A stretch of DNA of 64,000 nt from Nostocales cyanobacterium LEGE 12452 (lineage in GTDB: Bacteria; Cyanobacteriota; Cyanobacteriia; Cyanobacteriales; Nostocaceae): contig JADEXV010000006.1 of NCBI GenBank assembly GCA_015206945.1, positions 1-64,000 on the forward strand, in the 5' to 3' direction. Below are positions 53,615 to 61,722 of the stretch, in pieces; the first letter of the stretch is position 1; every line of letters begins with the position of its first letter. The notes beneath the pieces were generated by a model. The model had not been told where the DNA came from, made no database searches, and worked only from the letters and a program-made list of their open reading frames with translations. The position numbers were made by a program, and so were the translations under genes.

Positions 53615-53839
53615 CTAGTTGTTCAGGCTATTAGAAACGATGGTATTAGGAATACAGCGTAACTGAGGATTAAGAGGTGGTAGCGCTGGTATCCAACCAG
53701 GGGGACAGAGATGAGGAGGCTTAGGAACAATTAATATTTTTTGTGGTGTTGAATGTCCTCCTCCGACACACTCAGCAGTTTGATTGTCCAGTTCTTCAAC
53801 CAAGTTCAAGTCTTCTACTAAGAGGCTTTTGCTTCTCAT
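53615..53839 (-). CDS. Small Pro/Cys double-glycine peptide
   Basis: A 74-residue precursor: leader MRSKSLLVEDLNLVEELDNQ ending TAECVGGG at residue 28, then a core of about 46 residues rich in Pro with two Cys (PHLCPPGWIPALPPLNPQ...RCIP). A GGGAG site lies 9 bases before ATG. It is 74 bases ahead of the C2-like gene A, probably in the same transcript. A disulfide-bonded bacteriocin-like peptide is a possibility. Confidence 0.72.
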   Translation of the reverse strand: MRSKSLLVEDLNLVEELDNQTAECVGGGHSTPQKILIVPKPPHLCPPGWIPALPPLNPQLRCIPNTIVSNSLNN

Positions 53840-53873
53840 TTTTTTAGTCTCCCTTTACTTGAGATTCTGTTTT

Positions 53874-53932
53874 GCGGGTTTGAACCCTTTCAATTTGGTT
53901 ATTGGGGTCGCGTTTGCTGATTTATGCACTTG
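53874..53932 (-). promoter_or_regulatory. Shared upstream module, copy 1
   Basis: Read on the minus strand it opens AAGTGCATAAATCAGCAA, then CCCAATAAC, then TGAAAGGGTTCAAACCC. The same parts occur at 55449-55503 with identical spacing and at 55643-55696 with nearly identical spacing. It ends about 35 bases before the GG peptide gene. Confidence 0.7.
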
Positions 53933-54031
53933 TTCGCCAATAATGCATTCCTGATGTGATACATTATTCTCAATTTTTCTCCTTAATCTTTATAAGGCTT
54001 GCTAGTTAAGGAGGATGAAACGATGACAGGT

Positions 54032-54081
54032 AAAAAAAGAGGCAGTAATTTACCCTAACTTTTGGTAAAAATACTTGCCTC
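54032..54081 (-). terminator. Rho-independent terminator of the cargo gene at 54157
   Basis: On the minus strand GAGGCA...TTTACC pairs with GGTAAA...TGCCTC in an interrupted stem and is followed by seven T residues. It begins about 75 bases past the stop. Confidence 0.8.
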
Positions 54082-54156
54082 AATTAGCAATTAAATTCAA
54101 ACATATACTACCCATGACTTGGAGTTTGGGCAGTGATTACGCCACTTCTAGCCCAT

Positions 54157-54528
54157 TTAGGCGACGCTGTATGTTAGTGCGTAACCACCTGCCTCAAACC
54201 TTCCATTGTCTATTTTGTTTTCTGGGTTAATTGTTATCTCACCTAGTAGGTCATCTCCCGCTAGTCCCGCAGGAGCATCCCAGTCGAAAAGCCTGAGAGG
54301 TGTTGGGCTATCAAATAATACATCCTTTTCAATCGTGGCAAAATCTCCCGCTAACATGTTCGATTTCAAGTACATAGGTGTACCGCCGAATCGGACGCGG
54401 GGATCGTTCTGCGCTGTAGGATTTATAGCGTCAATGGAATGTAATGTAAATATAGCTCCTCCCTCTATGATCGCTGCTTCTTGGGGAGTTAATTCAGTCA
54501 ACAGTTGTTCTAGTTGATTGTTTTTCAT
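54157..54528 (-). CDS. Double-glycine-leader C2-like protein C
   Basis: A 123-residue precursor. The leader QLLTELTPQEAAIIEGG ends at residue 24. The mature part of 99 residues resembles the other two cargoes in layout: TPMYLKSNM, then PLRLFDWDAPAGL and GDDLLGEITI, with Asp-rich loops as in C2-like folds. Identity to A and B is clearly lower, so this is an older duplicate. The ribosome site is weaker (AAGGAAAG 10 bases away). Confidence 0.8.
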   Translation of the reverse strand: MKNNQLEQLLTELTPQEAAIIEGGAIFTLHSIDAINPTAQNDPRVRFGGTPMYLKSNMLAGDFATIEKDVLFDSPTPLRLFDWDAPAGLAGDDLLGEITINPENKIDNGRFEAGGYALTYSVA

Positions 54529-54570
54529 CTTCTTTACTTTCCTTAAAATGTGTGTGCATACAAAATCGGT

Positions 54571-54654
54571 GATTTGGAGTTAGGATAGGCAATGACTCTG
54601 CTTCAAGTCATAAATCAGCTTTAGCGATCGCTTGAGCGAGAATAGAGCAATAAA
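54571..54654. repeat. Chimeric duplicated block joined at HIP1
   Basis: Bases 54571-54631 repeat 55315-55375 almost exactly and end at GCGATCGC. The DNA after that octamer (54624-54654) instead matches 52244-52274 inside the exporter gene at 27 of 30 positions. The junction between the two sources is the HIP1 octamer shared by both. Confidence 0.75.
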
Positions 54655-54676
54655 TCTCTTTAGGATGACTTTTAGT

Positions 54677-54687
54677 GCTTATGCACT
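54677..54687 (-). promoter_or_regulatory. AGTGCATAA motif, copy before cargo gene C
   Basis: On the minus strand AGTGCATAAGC lies about 150 bases before the gene at 54528. It sits in the duplicated 3' flank of cargo B. Confidence 0.5.
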
Positions 54688-54736
54688 GAAGAACCGAAAA
54701 TTCGGGCAAAAATCTGTAAAATTTTGATGCAGGAAA

Positions 54737-54759
54737 TGTCGGGGCTTTTTGCCCCGACA
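54737..54759. terminator. Hairpin, probable terminator of cargo gene B
   Basis: TGTCGGGGC-TTTTT-GCCCCGACA is a perfect 9-bp stem about 75 bases past the stop of the gene at 54834. The loop is the reverse complement of that at 53022-53026. Confidence 0.5.
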
Positions 54760-54833
54760 ATGTTTAATGTTCAGCTTGTGAGAACTAAGAGTTTGGCTGT
54801 GTAGTTACTGAGTAACTCAAGGTTCTGAGAAGT

Positions 54834-55250
54834 TTAGACAGCAGTAACTTTGTAGTACACTTCATACGTGGAGCCACTTCCGCTGATTATTGCTGATTTT
54901 ATACCTGTGGGATTGCTTCCAACAATAAAACCGCCTAGAGGGTCATCGGACAATACGTCGGCATCAAAAAAACGAATCGATGCAGTCCCGCTGAACTGAT
55001 AAGATTTGCCGATGCTAAATGTATCCCCTGTTTTTACATTGTTGTTAGTTCCGTAAATTTTGTTGCCGTTGCATTTAATATAGACGTCGTCTCCGTTAAT
55101 ACCTGGGAAGACGTCTGCACTTGCTCTGATGGCAGTAGCTCTTATCAATCTGAGAGTAGCACCGCCTTCGATGACAGCTCCTTCTTCAGGAGTTAATTCG
55201 CTAAAAAGTAGTTCGTCAGAAGTATAAATTGCTGTGTCGATGTTAGACAT
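54834..55250 (-). CDS. Double-glycine-leader C2-like protein B
   Basis: A 138-residue precursor, close paralogue of protein A. The leader ends FSELTPEEGAVIEGG at residue 30. The mature part of 108 residues has GDDVYIKCNGNKIYG, FSGTASIRFFDAD and SDDPLGGFIVG, ending YEVYYKVTAV. The AGGAG site and the ATG context match gene A base for base. The conserved Asp-rich loops suggest calcium binding. It is exported by the C39 transporter, by inference from the leader and the gene order. Confidence 0.82.
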   Translation of the reverse strand: MSNIDTAIYTSDELLFSELTPEEGAVIEGGATLRLIRATAIRASADVFPGINGDDVYIKCNGNKIYGTNNNVKTGDTFSIGKSYQFSGTASIRFFDADVLSDDPLGGFIVGSNPTGIKSAIISGSGSTYEVYYKVTAV

Positions 55251-55314
55251 TGTTTTTCTCCTTTAGTTAAGATGACATCAATAGCCTTCGATTCGGTCAA
55301 TCGTAGCTATCGAT

Positions 55315-55375
55315 GATTTGGAGTTAGGATAGGCAATGACTCTGCTTCAAGTCAGAAATCAGCTTTGGCGATCGC
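55315..55375. repeat. Duplicated 61-bp block, source copy
   Basis: The block starts GATTTGGAGTTAGGATAGG and ends at GCGATCGC. It is nearly identical to 54571-54631 and lies just upstream of cargo gene B. Confidence 0.8.
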
Positions 55376-55448
55376 CTCCATAAAGCCAAAAGCCATAAGA
55401 CTGTAGTTAACAACATTGGACTCAGAGCCTTTGTCATTCCTCGTCGGG

Positions 55449-55503
55449 GTTTTAACCCTTTCATCAGAGTCAATGGGATGGTCTTGATTGATTTATGCAC
55501 TTG
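55449..55503 (-). promoter_or_regulatory. Shared upstream module, copy 2
   Basis: On the minus strand: CAAGTGCATAAATCAATCAA, CCCATTGAC, TGAAAGGGTTAAAACCC. The blocks keep exactly the spacing of copy 1. It lies about 200 bases before cargo gene B. Confidence 0.7.
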
Positions 55504-55642
55504 ACCTATGCAAAAATTGTTATTTTGACCCATCAAATTAGCTGCAATCATTACCCTAATTAACTTCTAGCTATTATTTGTTTAAGCAATAAAACTTCAT
55601 AAAATTGCTTTTTGCTTGTTTACTCTGCCTGTAATTAAAGAT

Positions 55643-55696
55643 AAGTGCATAAACCAGCAAGTAGCATCCCAATAACTAGATAAAGGGATTCAACTC
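55643..55696 (+). promoter_or_regulatory. Shared upstream module, copy 3 (sigma-like operon)
   Basis: On the plus strand AAGTGCATAAACCAGCAAGT, then CCCAATAAC, then AAAGGGATTCAACTC. From AAGTGCATAA to GTTATTG on the opposite strand the spacing equals copy 1; the last block is 2 bases closer. It is about 330 bases before the sigma-like gene. The rest of 55504-56024 shows no gene. Confidence 0.65.
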
Positions 55697-56024
55697 AATG
55701 TATTGGCTTCATTGTCAATTTGTAAAATCTCTATTAGCAAAAACAACCTAAAAGCTAGAATGAGCAAAAGAGTTTAGTGGCTATTGCCATATAACAGAGA
55801 AAGTTATCGTTTGTTTGAGAAAAATAAAACTGAAGAATCAGATCGAGTTCTTTTAAACCTGGATCTGTAAAACTGGTTACTCGCTATCAATCAGCAAGCC
55901 ACGAAGCACAGCATTTTCTAAATCCGTGACGAATTGAGTGAGCTACTAGCTAGACCCAGAGACACTCAATAACGCTACGAACTTGTGAAATACTGTACTA
56001 AGATTGAGCGGGCAATTATTGAAA

Positions 56025-57821
56025 ATGAGCGATCAATTCTGGACTTTATACGACTTCACTGAAACTAGCGGTCATCCTCCCTTCAAACGGCTAATTCAAA
56101 ATCGCTTGCGGGAGAGAATCCAAAAGCTGGTTCAGTTGCATCCCGAATGGGATGATAATGACTACGCGAATTATTTTATAGAAATTCTCAATGAAGATTC
56201 CCAAGCTGAAACACAAAAGCGCTTGGCTCACTGGCATTTATTATCTTACTTTGATCGCGATCGCTGTTATCTAATTTGGAGAAGTTGGTGCCGTCTGCCT
56301 TTCTACGCTGCTTATGCAGAAAATTTGTATGCTTTGACTAACGAACACCTCTGTAACCGGGAGAAATTGCAGCAATATCTTAATAAGTACGAAGCTAATC
56401 GCGAGAATAAAGCAAATCTCAAAACCTATATGGTAGGGGTGTTGCGAAATGTGATGCGACACCATGTAAATTGGGAATCGAGATGGCATCTGCTGTGTGA
56501 TGTGGAAATTAATAGTAGTAGAAAACTTCAAAAGGCGGAAGAACGACTCAGAGAAGCACTAAAAAACTCTGGCTCAAAAGAACCAGAAATTTCTCAGTAT
56601 CTTTTCGCTTGGCGATATTTTGTACCTGTTTACAAAAACAATCGAGTCTACCATCCCAACAGAAGAGAAGGGGATAAATGGCCAGAGCCGGAATTCTCAG
56701 ATTTTGCAGAAACATCTAAGGACTACAACTCTCAGAGATTTCAACCCGGTGCTCCCCTGCAAGCAGCCGTCGGTGCAGCAGTAGCGCCTGCAATGATTCA
56801 ACAATGGATGAAAATCTGTATTGATGCCTTACAACAATCTTCTCAAATTATTGAAGTATCTTATGATGCCACTAGTATCGAACAGCCGGATCATGAGAGC
56901 CGCAACTCTTGGGAAGCATTAGAGAAAGAGGAAGAGTCAGCAGAATCTTTACAAGAAATAGACTTGATTTTAAGAGAGGAAATTGAGCAAATTGAGCAAA
57001 ATCTAGACAGTATCCGCAGCCAAATTCCCAAATCTTGCCGCCAGGCTGTGATGCCTCTGTGCTATCCTCATCGATTAGCGCTTTTAACCCAAGAACAGTT
57101 GAGCAGCAAGATTGGCGTTCATCAGGGAACCATTTCGCGCTACATCTCCAAGAATGTGGAAGCGCCATTGCTAGAAAAGTTTCAGAAGTTAACAAGTGAG
57201 CAATTCAATCCTACAGCTTATGCTAAAACATTTTTAAATGAGAAATTTACCAATTTTAACTCGGCTCATCCCGTTGAAGCGAAATTATTTGCTGCGATCG
57301 CAGATTTAGATCCCCAGTCTCAGCAAATTCTCAAACTTAGCTACGGTCAAAAAATGAATATCATCGAGCTAACCCAGGCTCTTACTCAGGAAAAACCTAT
57401 TAGCCAAGAGGAAGTGAAACAAAAACTGAGTGCAGCGCAAAATCAATTACAAACAAGTTTTTTAAACTTATTTAACCAATGGCAAAGCAATTATGTCAAG
57501 TTATGGTTAAAAAACTATTACCAAAATCTTATTCAATCAGGTTTATTAAAGTCATTTGAGCAATTAGGGTCGCTGCAACGAGAAATTTTGTGGCTACGAT
57601 ACGGTCAAAAGCAAGACATAAAAAATATTGAAACCCTCAAACCTAACTTTAATGTCTGTCAAACGCTGGCTTTAGCCAAGCAGCAGTTGCAGCGTTCTTT
57701 TCTTTGGTGGATTGACAGCCGTTTTGGTCTTTCCCTAGAGACAGAAACTCAACAAATTGGGGAAATCATTGAAGATTGGTTGTTAACCAACTTACTCTAC
57801 CAAGAAATCGAGAGAAATTAA
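56025..57821 (+). CDS. Sigma-70-like regulatory protein
   Basis: ATG 56025 is preferred to TTG 56004. The 598-residue protein has an N-terminal sigma-2-like part with LKTYMVGVLRNVMRHHV, and a C-terminal half with sigma-4-like helices repeated: LTQEQLSSKIGVHQGTISRYI (about 350-370), LDPQSQQILKLSYGQK and LQREILWLRYGQK. It is much larger than ECF sigma factors. It is followed 9 bases later by DUF1822, then CHAT-CHASE2 and DUF928, a set that I recognise as recurring in cyanobacteria. It may direct RNA polymerase to a special regulon. Confidence 0.8.
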   Translation: MSDQFWTLYDFTETSGHPPFKRLIQNRLRERIQKLVQLHPEWDDNDYANYFIEILNEDSQAETQKRLAHWHLLSYFDRDRCYLIWRSWCRLPFYAAYAENLYALTNEHLCNREKLQQYLNKYEANRENKANLKTYMVGVLRNVMRHHVNWESRWHLLCDVEINSSRKLQKAEERLREALKNSGSKEPEISQYLFAWRYFVPVYKNNRVYHPNRREGDKWPEPEFSDFAETSKDYNSQRFQPGAPLQAAVGAAVAPAMIQQWMKICIDALQQSSQIIEVSYDATSIEQPDHESRNSWEALEKEEESAESLQEIDLILREEIEQIEQNLDSIRSQIPKSCRQAVMPLCYPHRLALLTQEQLSSKIGVHQGTISRYISKNVEAPLLEKFQKLTSEQFNPTAYAKTFLNEKFTNFNSAHPVEAKLFAAIADLDPQSQQILKLSYGQKMNIIELTQALTQEKPISQEEVKQKLSAAQNQLQTSFLNLFNQWQSNYVKLWLKNYYQNLIQSGLLKSFEQLGSLQREILWLRYGQKQDIKNIETLKPNFNVCQTLALAKQQLQRSFLWWIDSRFGLSLETETQQIGEIIEDWLLTNLLYQEIERN

Positions 57822-57830
57822 GGACTGAAA

Positions 57831-59276
57831 ATGCTGAAATTGCGAAAACTTTCTACTATTTATCCTAACCAGCTCTGGTTGAGGTTATCACAAGAGCTTC
57901 AAGAAGAAGCTTGGCAGCAATCCCAAGCTCATGGCAATGCCGCATCTCGCTGTCAAGCTTACCTAAATTATCTCTGCTTAAAAACTTTTGTTCCCTGGAT
58001 TGAGGCTTGGTTAGCAGAAGCCAATCAAGACAAAGATAGGATTTCTGACACCACTTGCGATTCCCTCTGGGAATTTGTCAACGGTACGCCAATTGAGTTA
58101 GAAGGAATCCGATTAGTATTGATACCCAGCGAAACCAGCGATTTAGAGGAATTTGCTGTTCCCTGCGAGTGGGTTGATATTCCTAGCTGGAGAAAAGATT
58201 ATTATGTCGCCGTCCAAATTAATTTAGGTGAGTCAGAGCAATCTTGGCTGCGGGTGTGGGGATACGCTACCTATGAAAAACTCAAGAGCCGGGGGATATA
58301 TGATGAAAGCGATCGCACTTACTATATTAATCAGGAAGTCTTGGCTGAAGACCTCACACAAATGCTACTCGTATTGCAGCCAGATTCCAGTCCCCAAGCA
58401 GCAGCACCTCAGCCACAGTTATCTGCACAACTAGCTCAGGATTTGTTAATACAACTAAGTAATCCTTCAATATATTCCCCTAGATTGACAGTGCCTTTTG
58501 AACAATGGGCAGCATTATTAGTAGACGAGCAGTGGCGGCAAGAACTATACAAAGAGCGGTTGCGGTTAGCTGTGACTTCAACACCAAATTTAGCAGTAGT
58601 GAACTTGCGGCAGTGGTTACAGCAGACTCAGACCATAATTGAGGAAATTTGGCAAGCTGTTGAAACACTCTTAACGCCTCTAGAATTCAGTGCAGTTCGC
58701 GGTATAGAAAATCCGCAAGAGACAGTTTCATCTGAAGCGATCGCACCAGTGATTCGCCTGCTGCAATCAGATCGCCCTGAAAAGGAGCGCTGTCAAGCAG
58801 CCGGGGTTTTAGGACAAATTGGGCTTGGACATCCAGAAGCTATTGAGGCTTTAACCCAATTGTTACGCACTGCGAACGATGAGGAAACCCGTTGGGAAGC
58901 AGCCTTAAGTTTAGGTAAAATTGCTCCCAATCATCCCCAAGCGGGTGTTAGTAAAGCTAGGTTAATTGACTTGGGGATGCAGTTAGCAGGTTGCCAAGTA
59001 GCGCTAATTGTGATCATTAGACCCAAAATAGAGGAGAAAATTGGGGTGCGATTGCAAGTGCAGCCAATCAGCCAGCAGCATAAACTTCCACCCCATCTAA
59101 CACTTAGTGTGATTGCTGATGGAGAAACTCACTTACAAGCCCAAACAAGAAGCGACGAGCAAGGTGAGGGGAAAGATAAAATCCTCCAGTTGGGCTTTAG
59201 TCCGCCACCCGGAACCCAATTCCAAGTGCGGGTGACGCTGGATGGGATATGTGTGAGTGAGGATTTTGTTGCTTAA
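57831..59276 (+). CDS. DUF1822 protein with HEAT-like repeats
   Basis: The 481-residue protein opens with the DUF1822 family region (WQQSQAHGNAASRCQAYLNYLCL). The segment at about 300-385 has two HEAT-like repeats (RCQAAGVLGQIGLGHPEAIEAL; TRWEAALSLGKIAPNHP). The C-terminus is a beta domain of unknown type. No enzyme motif is visible. HEAT repeats suggest it binds other proteins, probably the neighbours. Confidence 0.82.
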   Translation: MLKLRKLSTIYPNQLWLRLSQELQEEAWQQSQAHGNAASRCQAYLNYLCLKTFVPWIEAWLAEANQDKDRISDTTCDSLWEFVNGTPIELEGIRLVLIPSETSDLEEFAVPCEWVDIPSWRKDYYVAVQINLGESEQSWLRVWGYATYEKLKSRGIYDESDRTYYINQEVLAEDLTQMLLVLQPDSSPQAAAPQPQLSAQLAQDLLIQLSNPSIYSPRLTVPFEQWAALLVDEQWRQELYKERLRLAVTSTPNLAVVNLRQWLQQTQTIIEEIWQAVETLLTPLEFSAVRGIENPQETVSSEAIAPVIRLLQSDRPEKERCQAAGVLGQIGLGHPEAIEALTQLLRTANDEETRWEAALSLGKIAPNHPQAGVSKARLIDLGMQLAGCQVALIVIIRPKIEEKIGVRLQVQPISQQHKLPPHLTLSVIADGETHLQAQTRSDEQGEGKDKILQLGFSPPPGTQFQVRVTLDGICVSEDFVA

Positions 59277-59319
59277 AGGAACTGTTAAGTACGCCAAGAA
59301 AGAGAGAGGCATTCATCAT

Positions 59320-59372
59320 CCTTCTTTGCGCCTACCCTGCGGGAACGCCTGACGGCGAATGCGTGAGACAAA
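59320..59372. repeat. GC-rich interspersed repeat before the CHAT-CHASE2 gene
   Basis: CTACCCTGCGGGAACGCCTG and GGCGAATGCGTGAGAC are of the same class as the other interspersed repeats. The 117-base gap holds nothing else. Confidence 0.5.
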
Positions 59373-59393
59373 AAAATTAACCGGAAACTAGCG

Positions 59394-61712
59394 ATGAGCA
59401 GGGTAGCAATTCTTAAAATCGGCAGGGGGGACTTTCACCAAGGGTTTGAAGTATCGCTAGAACTTAGAGAAGATGGCGGTTCTCCTGTGGGGGAAATTGA
59501 AGGTAGGCTAAGAGCTAACACAGAGATTGAAGGATTGTATTTTTTGTGGCAACAATCTTTTCGCAATCTTACTGCGATCGCTCGAAATCATGGTTGGGAG
59601 ATTGAGGAAAGCTTACCAACAAATCGCGCCACTAGCGAGATTGCAGCCGACTGTTGGCAACGGATGCAACAAGTGGAGGCTAACCTGAACCAATGGCTGC
59701 AACCATCGGGGGAACTGGGCTGGCAAAAAATTCGAGAAAGGTTAAGCAAAGAGCTAGCCAGTCAGCCTGACACCATGCGGTTAGGCATCAAAGCTAAAGA
59801 GCCAATCCTGTGGAAACTACCTTGGCATACCTGGGATTTGCTGTCGAGTTACCCAAATGTCGGTGTGAGCTACAGTCCGGTAGAATACGAATCTTGGGGA
59901 ATTGCCAAATATCAAACTCAAAGCGATCGCGTCCGGCTGCTGGCGATTTTTGGAGATAACCGCCACCTGGATCTAGAAGGCGATCGCGAGGCAATCAAAA
60001 GTTTAGAAGCAACATCAGTTTTTTGCCATCAGCCTCAAGCTAGAGATTTAATTGCTCAACTCCGAGAGCCAAAGGGCTGGGATATCTTCTTTTTTGCTGG
60101 GCATAGCCAGACGATACAACAAAGGGGCCGAATTAGTCTCAGCGCCAGGGAAAGTATTGAAACTGACCAATTTAAACATGCCTTAAGGGAAGCGATTCAA
60201 CGCGGATTAAGAATTGCCATTTTTAATTCTTGCGAAGGATTGGGACTAGCGCAGCAGTTAGCTGATTTACACGTCCCAATTATTATCGTTATGCAGGAGA
60301 TAGTCCCCGATTTAGTTGCCCAATCGTTTCTCAAAGAATTTCTGAGAGAATATGCAGCCGGACAACCTTTATACACTGCCGTGCGCCATGCCCAAGAACG
60401 ACTAGAGGAATTTACTGATTTACCAGGCGCTACCTGGTTACCCATGATTTACCACAATCCCTCTGAAGTGCCGCCAACTTGGAAAGATTTGCAGCCGGTA
60501 GCAAAGGGCAATTCCCACCGTCGGCTTGACTGGCAGCATTTGCCAGATATCTTCATTAAGAGTTTGGTAGCTACTGGGTTAGTGATGGCGGTGCGGTTTT
60601 TAGGCGGACTCCAGCCAATGGAAGTGTGGGCTTTTGACCAGATGACGCGGCTGCAACCCGATCGAGGAATTGACGAGCGTCTCCTGGTTGTAAAAGTAAC
60701 CGAAGAAGATATCCGAGAGCAGCGTCAGTATCCCCTCAGCGATCGCGTAATTTTACAGACCATACAGAAACTACAGGTTCATCAACCCAGAGCCATTGGC
60801 TTGGATATCTACCGCGATTTGCCAGTGGAACCCGGATACAGTCAGCTAGCCGCGCACCTTAAGGAGAACCCGCGCCTTGTGACTATCTGCGAAGTCAGCC
60901 AATCCGAAGCTAAAGGTAAGGGTAAATTTGGAGTTGCTTCTCCTCCTGCTAGCCCACCAGAAAATACTGGCTTTAGCGATTTGGTAGTTGATTCTGACGG
61001 TATAGTTCGCCGTTATTTGTTTCATTTGAATTCAGGAGACTCCCTTTGCCAAGCCTCCTATGCTTTCAGTGCCCAATTGGCTTTTCGTTATCTAGATGCA
61101 GAGGGTATCCAGCCAGAAGCAACATCTGAAGGATACTTGCAACTTGGCTCTACCGTCTTTCAGCCTTTGGAAAAGCATACTGGTTTTTATCACAACATCG
61201 ACCCTCGCGGTCATCAAGTCCTGCTCAGTTACCGCTCCTCACAACAAGTCGCTAGGGAAGTAACGCTGGCAGAAGTTCTCAAAAATGATTTTCAGCCGGA
61301 GTGGGTTAAAGATCGTATTGTTTTGATCGGCGTTACGGCCTCATCGGTTGGCGATCGTTTTTCCACTCCCTTTAACCAAAGAATGCCAGGCATCGTCATT
61401 CATGCCCAAATGGCAAGTCAAATCCTCAGCGTAGCGCAACAAAAACGTCCCTTGCTGCGATTTTGGCCCCAGGAATTAGATACTCTTTGGATATGGAGTT
61501 GGTCATTTGCGGGGGGTTTATGCGTTTGGGGGTTTGACTCGCTTCTATATCGGAGAATAGCGATCGCCACAGTCATCACGATCCTTCCTAGCCTTTGCTT
61601 TGGCTTGTTCGCGATCGGCATGTGTGCCCCACTGGTTCCATCAGCACTCGCGTTAGCGATTGCCTGGATCGTAACAACCCATCTGAAGCACCGCAACAGT
61701 AATCAAGTGTAG
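59394..61712 (+). CDS. CHAT protease fused to CHASE2 sensor
   Basis: The 772-residue protein begins with an N-terminal domain and a CHAT (caspase-like) domain at about 175-350; the dyad is intact: His237 in FFFAGHSQ and Cys280 in IFNSCEGLG. A first membrane helix near 388-405 leads to an extracytoplasmic CHASE2 domain (residues 410-690, with DQMTRLQPDRG...AIGLDIYRDLP) and three C-terminal helices. Usually CHASE2 is followed by a kinase or cyclase; here nothing follows. It probably senses an outside signal and activates a protease. Confidence 0.88.
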   Translation: MSRVAILKIGRGDFHQGFEVSLELREDGGSPVGEIEGRLRANTEIEGLYFLWQQSFRNLTAIARNHGWEIEESLPTNRATSEIAADCWQRMQQVEANLNQWLQPSGELGWQKIRERLSKELASQPDTMRLGIKAKEPILWKLPWHTWDLLSSYPNVGVSYSPVEYESWGIAKYQTQSDRVRLLAIFGDNRHLDLEGDREAIKSLEATSVFCHQPQARDLIAQLREPKGWDIFFFAGHSQTIQQRGRISLSARESIETDQFKHALREAIQRGLRIAIFNSCEGLGLAQQLADLHVPIIIVMQEIVPDLVAQSFLKEFLREYAAGQPLYTAVRHAQERLEEFTDLPGATWLPMIYHNPSEVPPTWKDLQPVAKGNSHRRLDWQHLPDIFIKSLVATGLVMAVRFLGGLQPMEVWAFDQMTRLQPDRGIDERLLVVKVTEEDIREQRQYPLSDRVILQTIQKLQVHQPRAIGLDIYRDLPVEPGYSQLAAHLKENPRLVTICEVSQSEAKGKGKFGVASPPASPPENTGFSDLVVDSDGIVRRYLFHLNSGDSLCQASYAFSAQLAFRYLDAEGIQPEATSEGYLQLGSTVFQPLEKHTGFYHNIDPRGHQVLLSYRSSQQVAREVTLAEVLKNDFQPEWVKDRIVLIGVTASSVGDRFSTPFNQRMPGIVIHAQMASQILSVAQQKRPLLRFWPQELDTLWIWSWSFAGGLCVWGFDSLLYRRIAIATVITILPSLCFGLFAIGMCAPLVPSALALAIAWIVTTHLKHRNSNQV

Positions 61713-61722
61713 GAGGGAGATT

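Noticed and set aside
54015-54054. Ten-codon plus-strand frame after an AAGGAGG site
   Set aside because: It lies inside the terminator hairpin of the minus-strand cargo gene, so the apparent ribosome site is probably accidental.
55324-55551. 75-codon minus-strand frame upstream of cargo gene B
   Set aside because: It runs through the 61-bp duplicated block and the shared upstream module, has no ribosome site and no GG leader.
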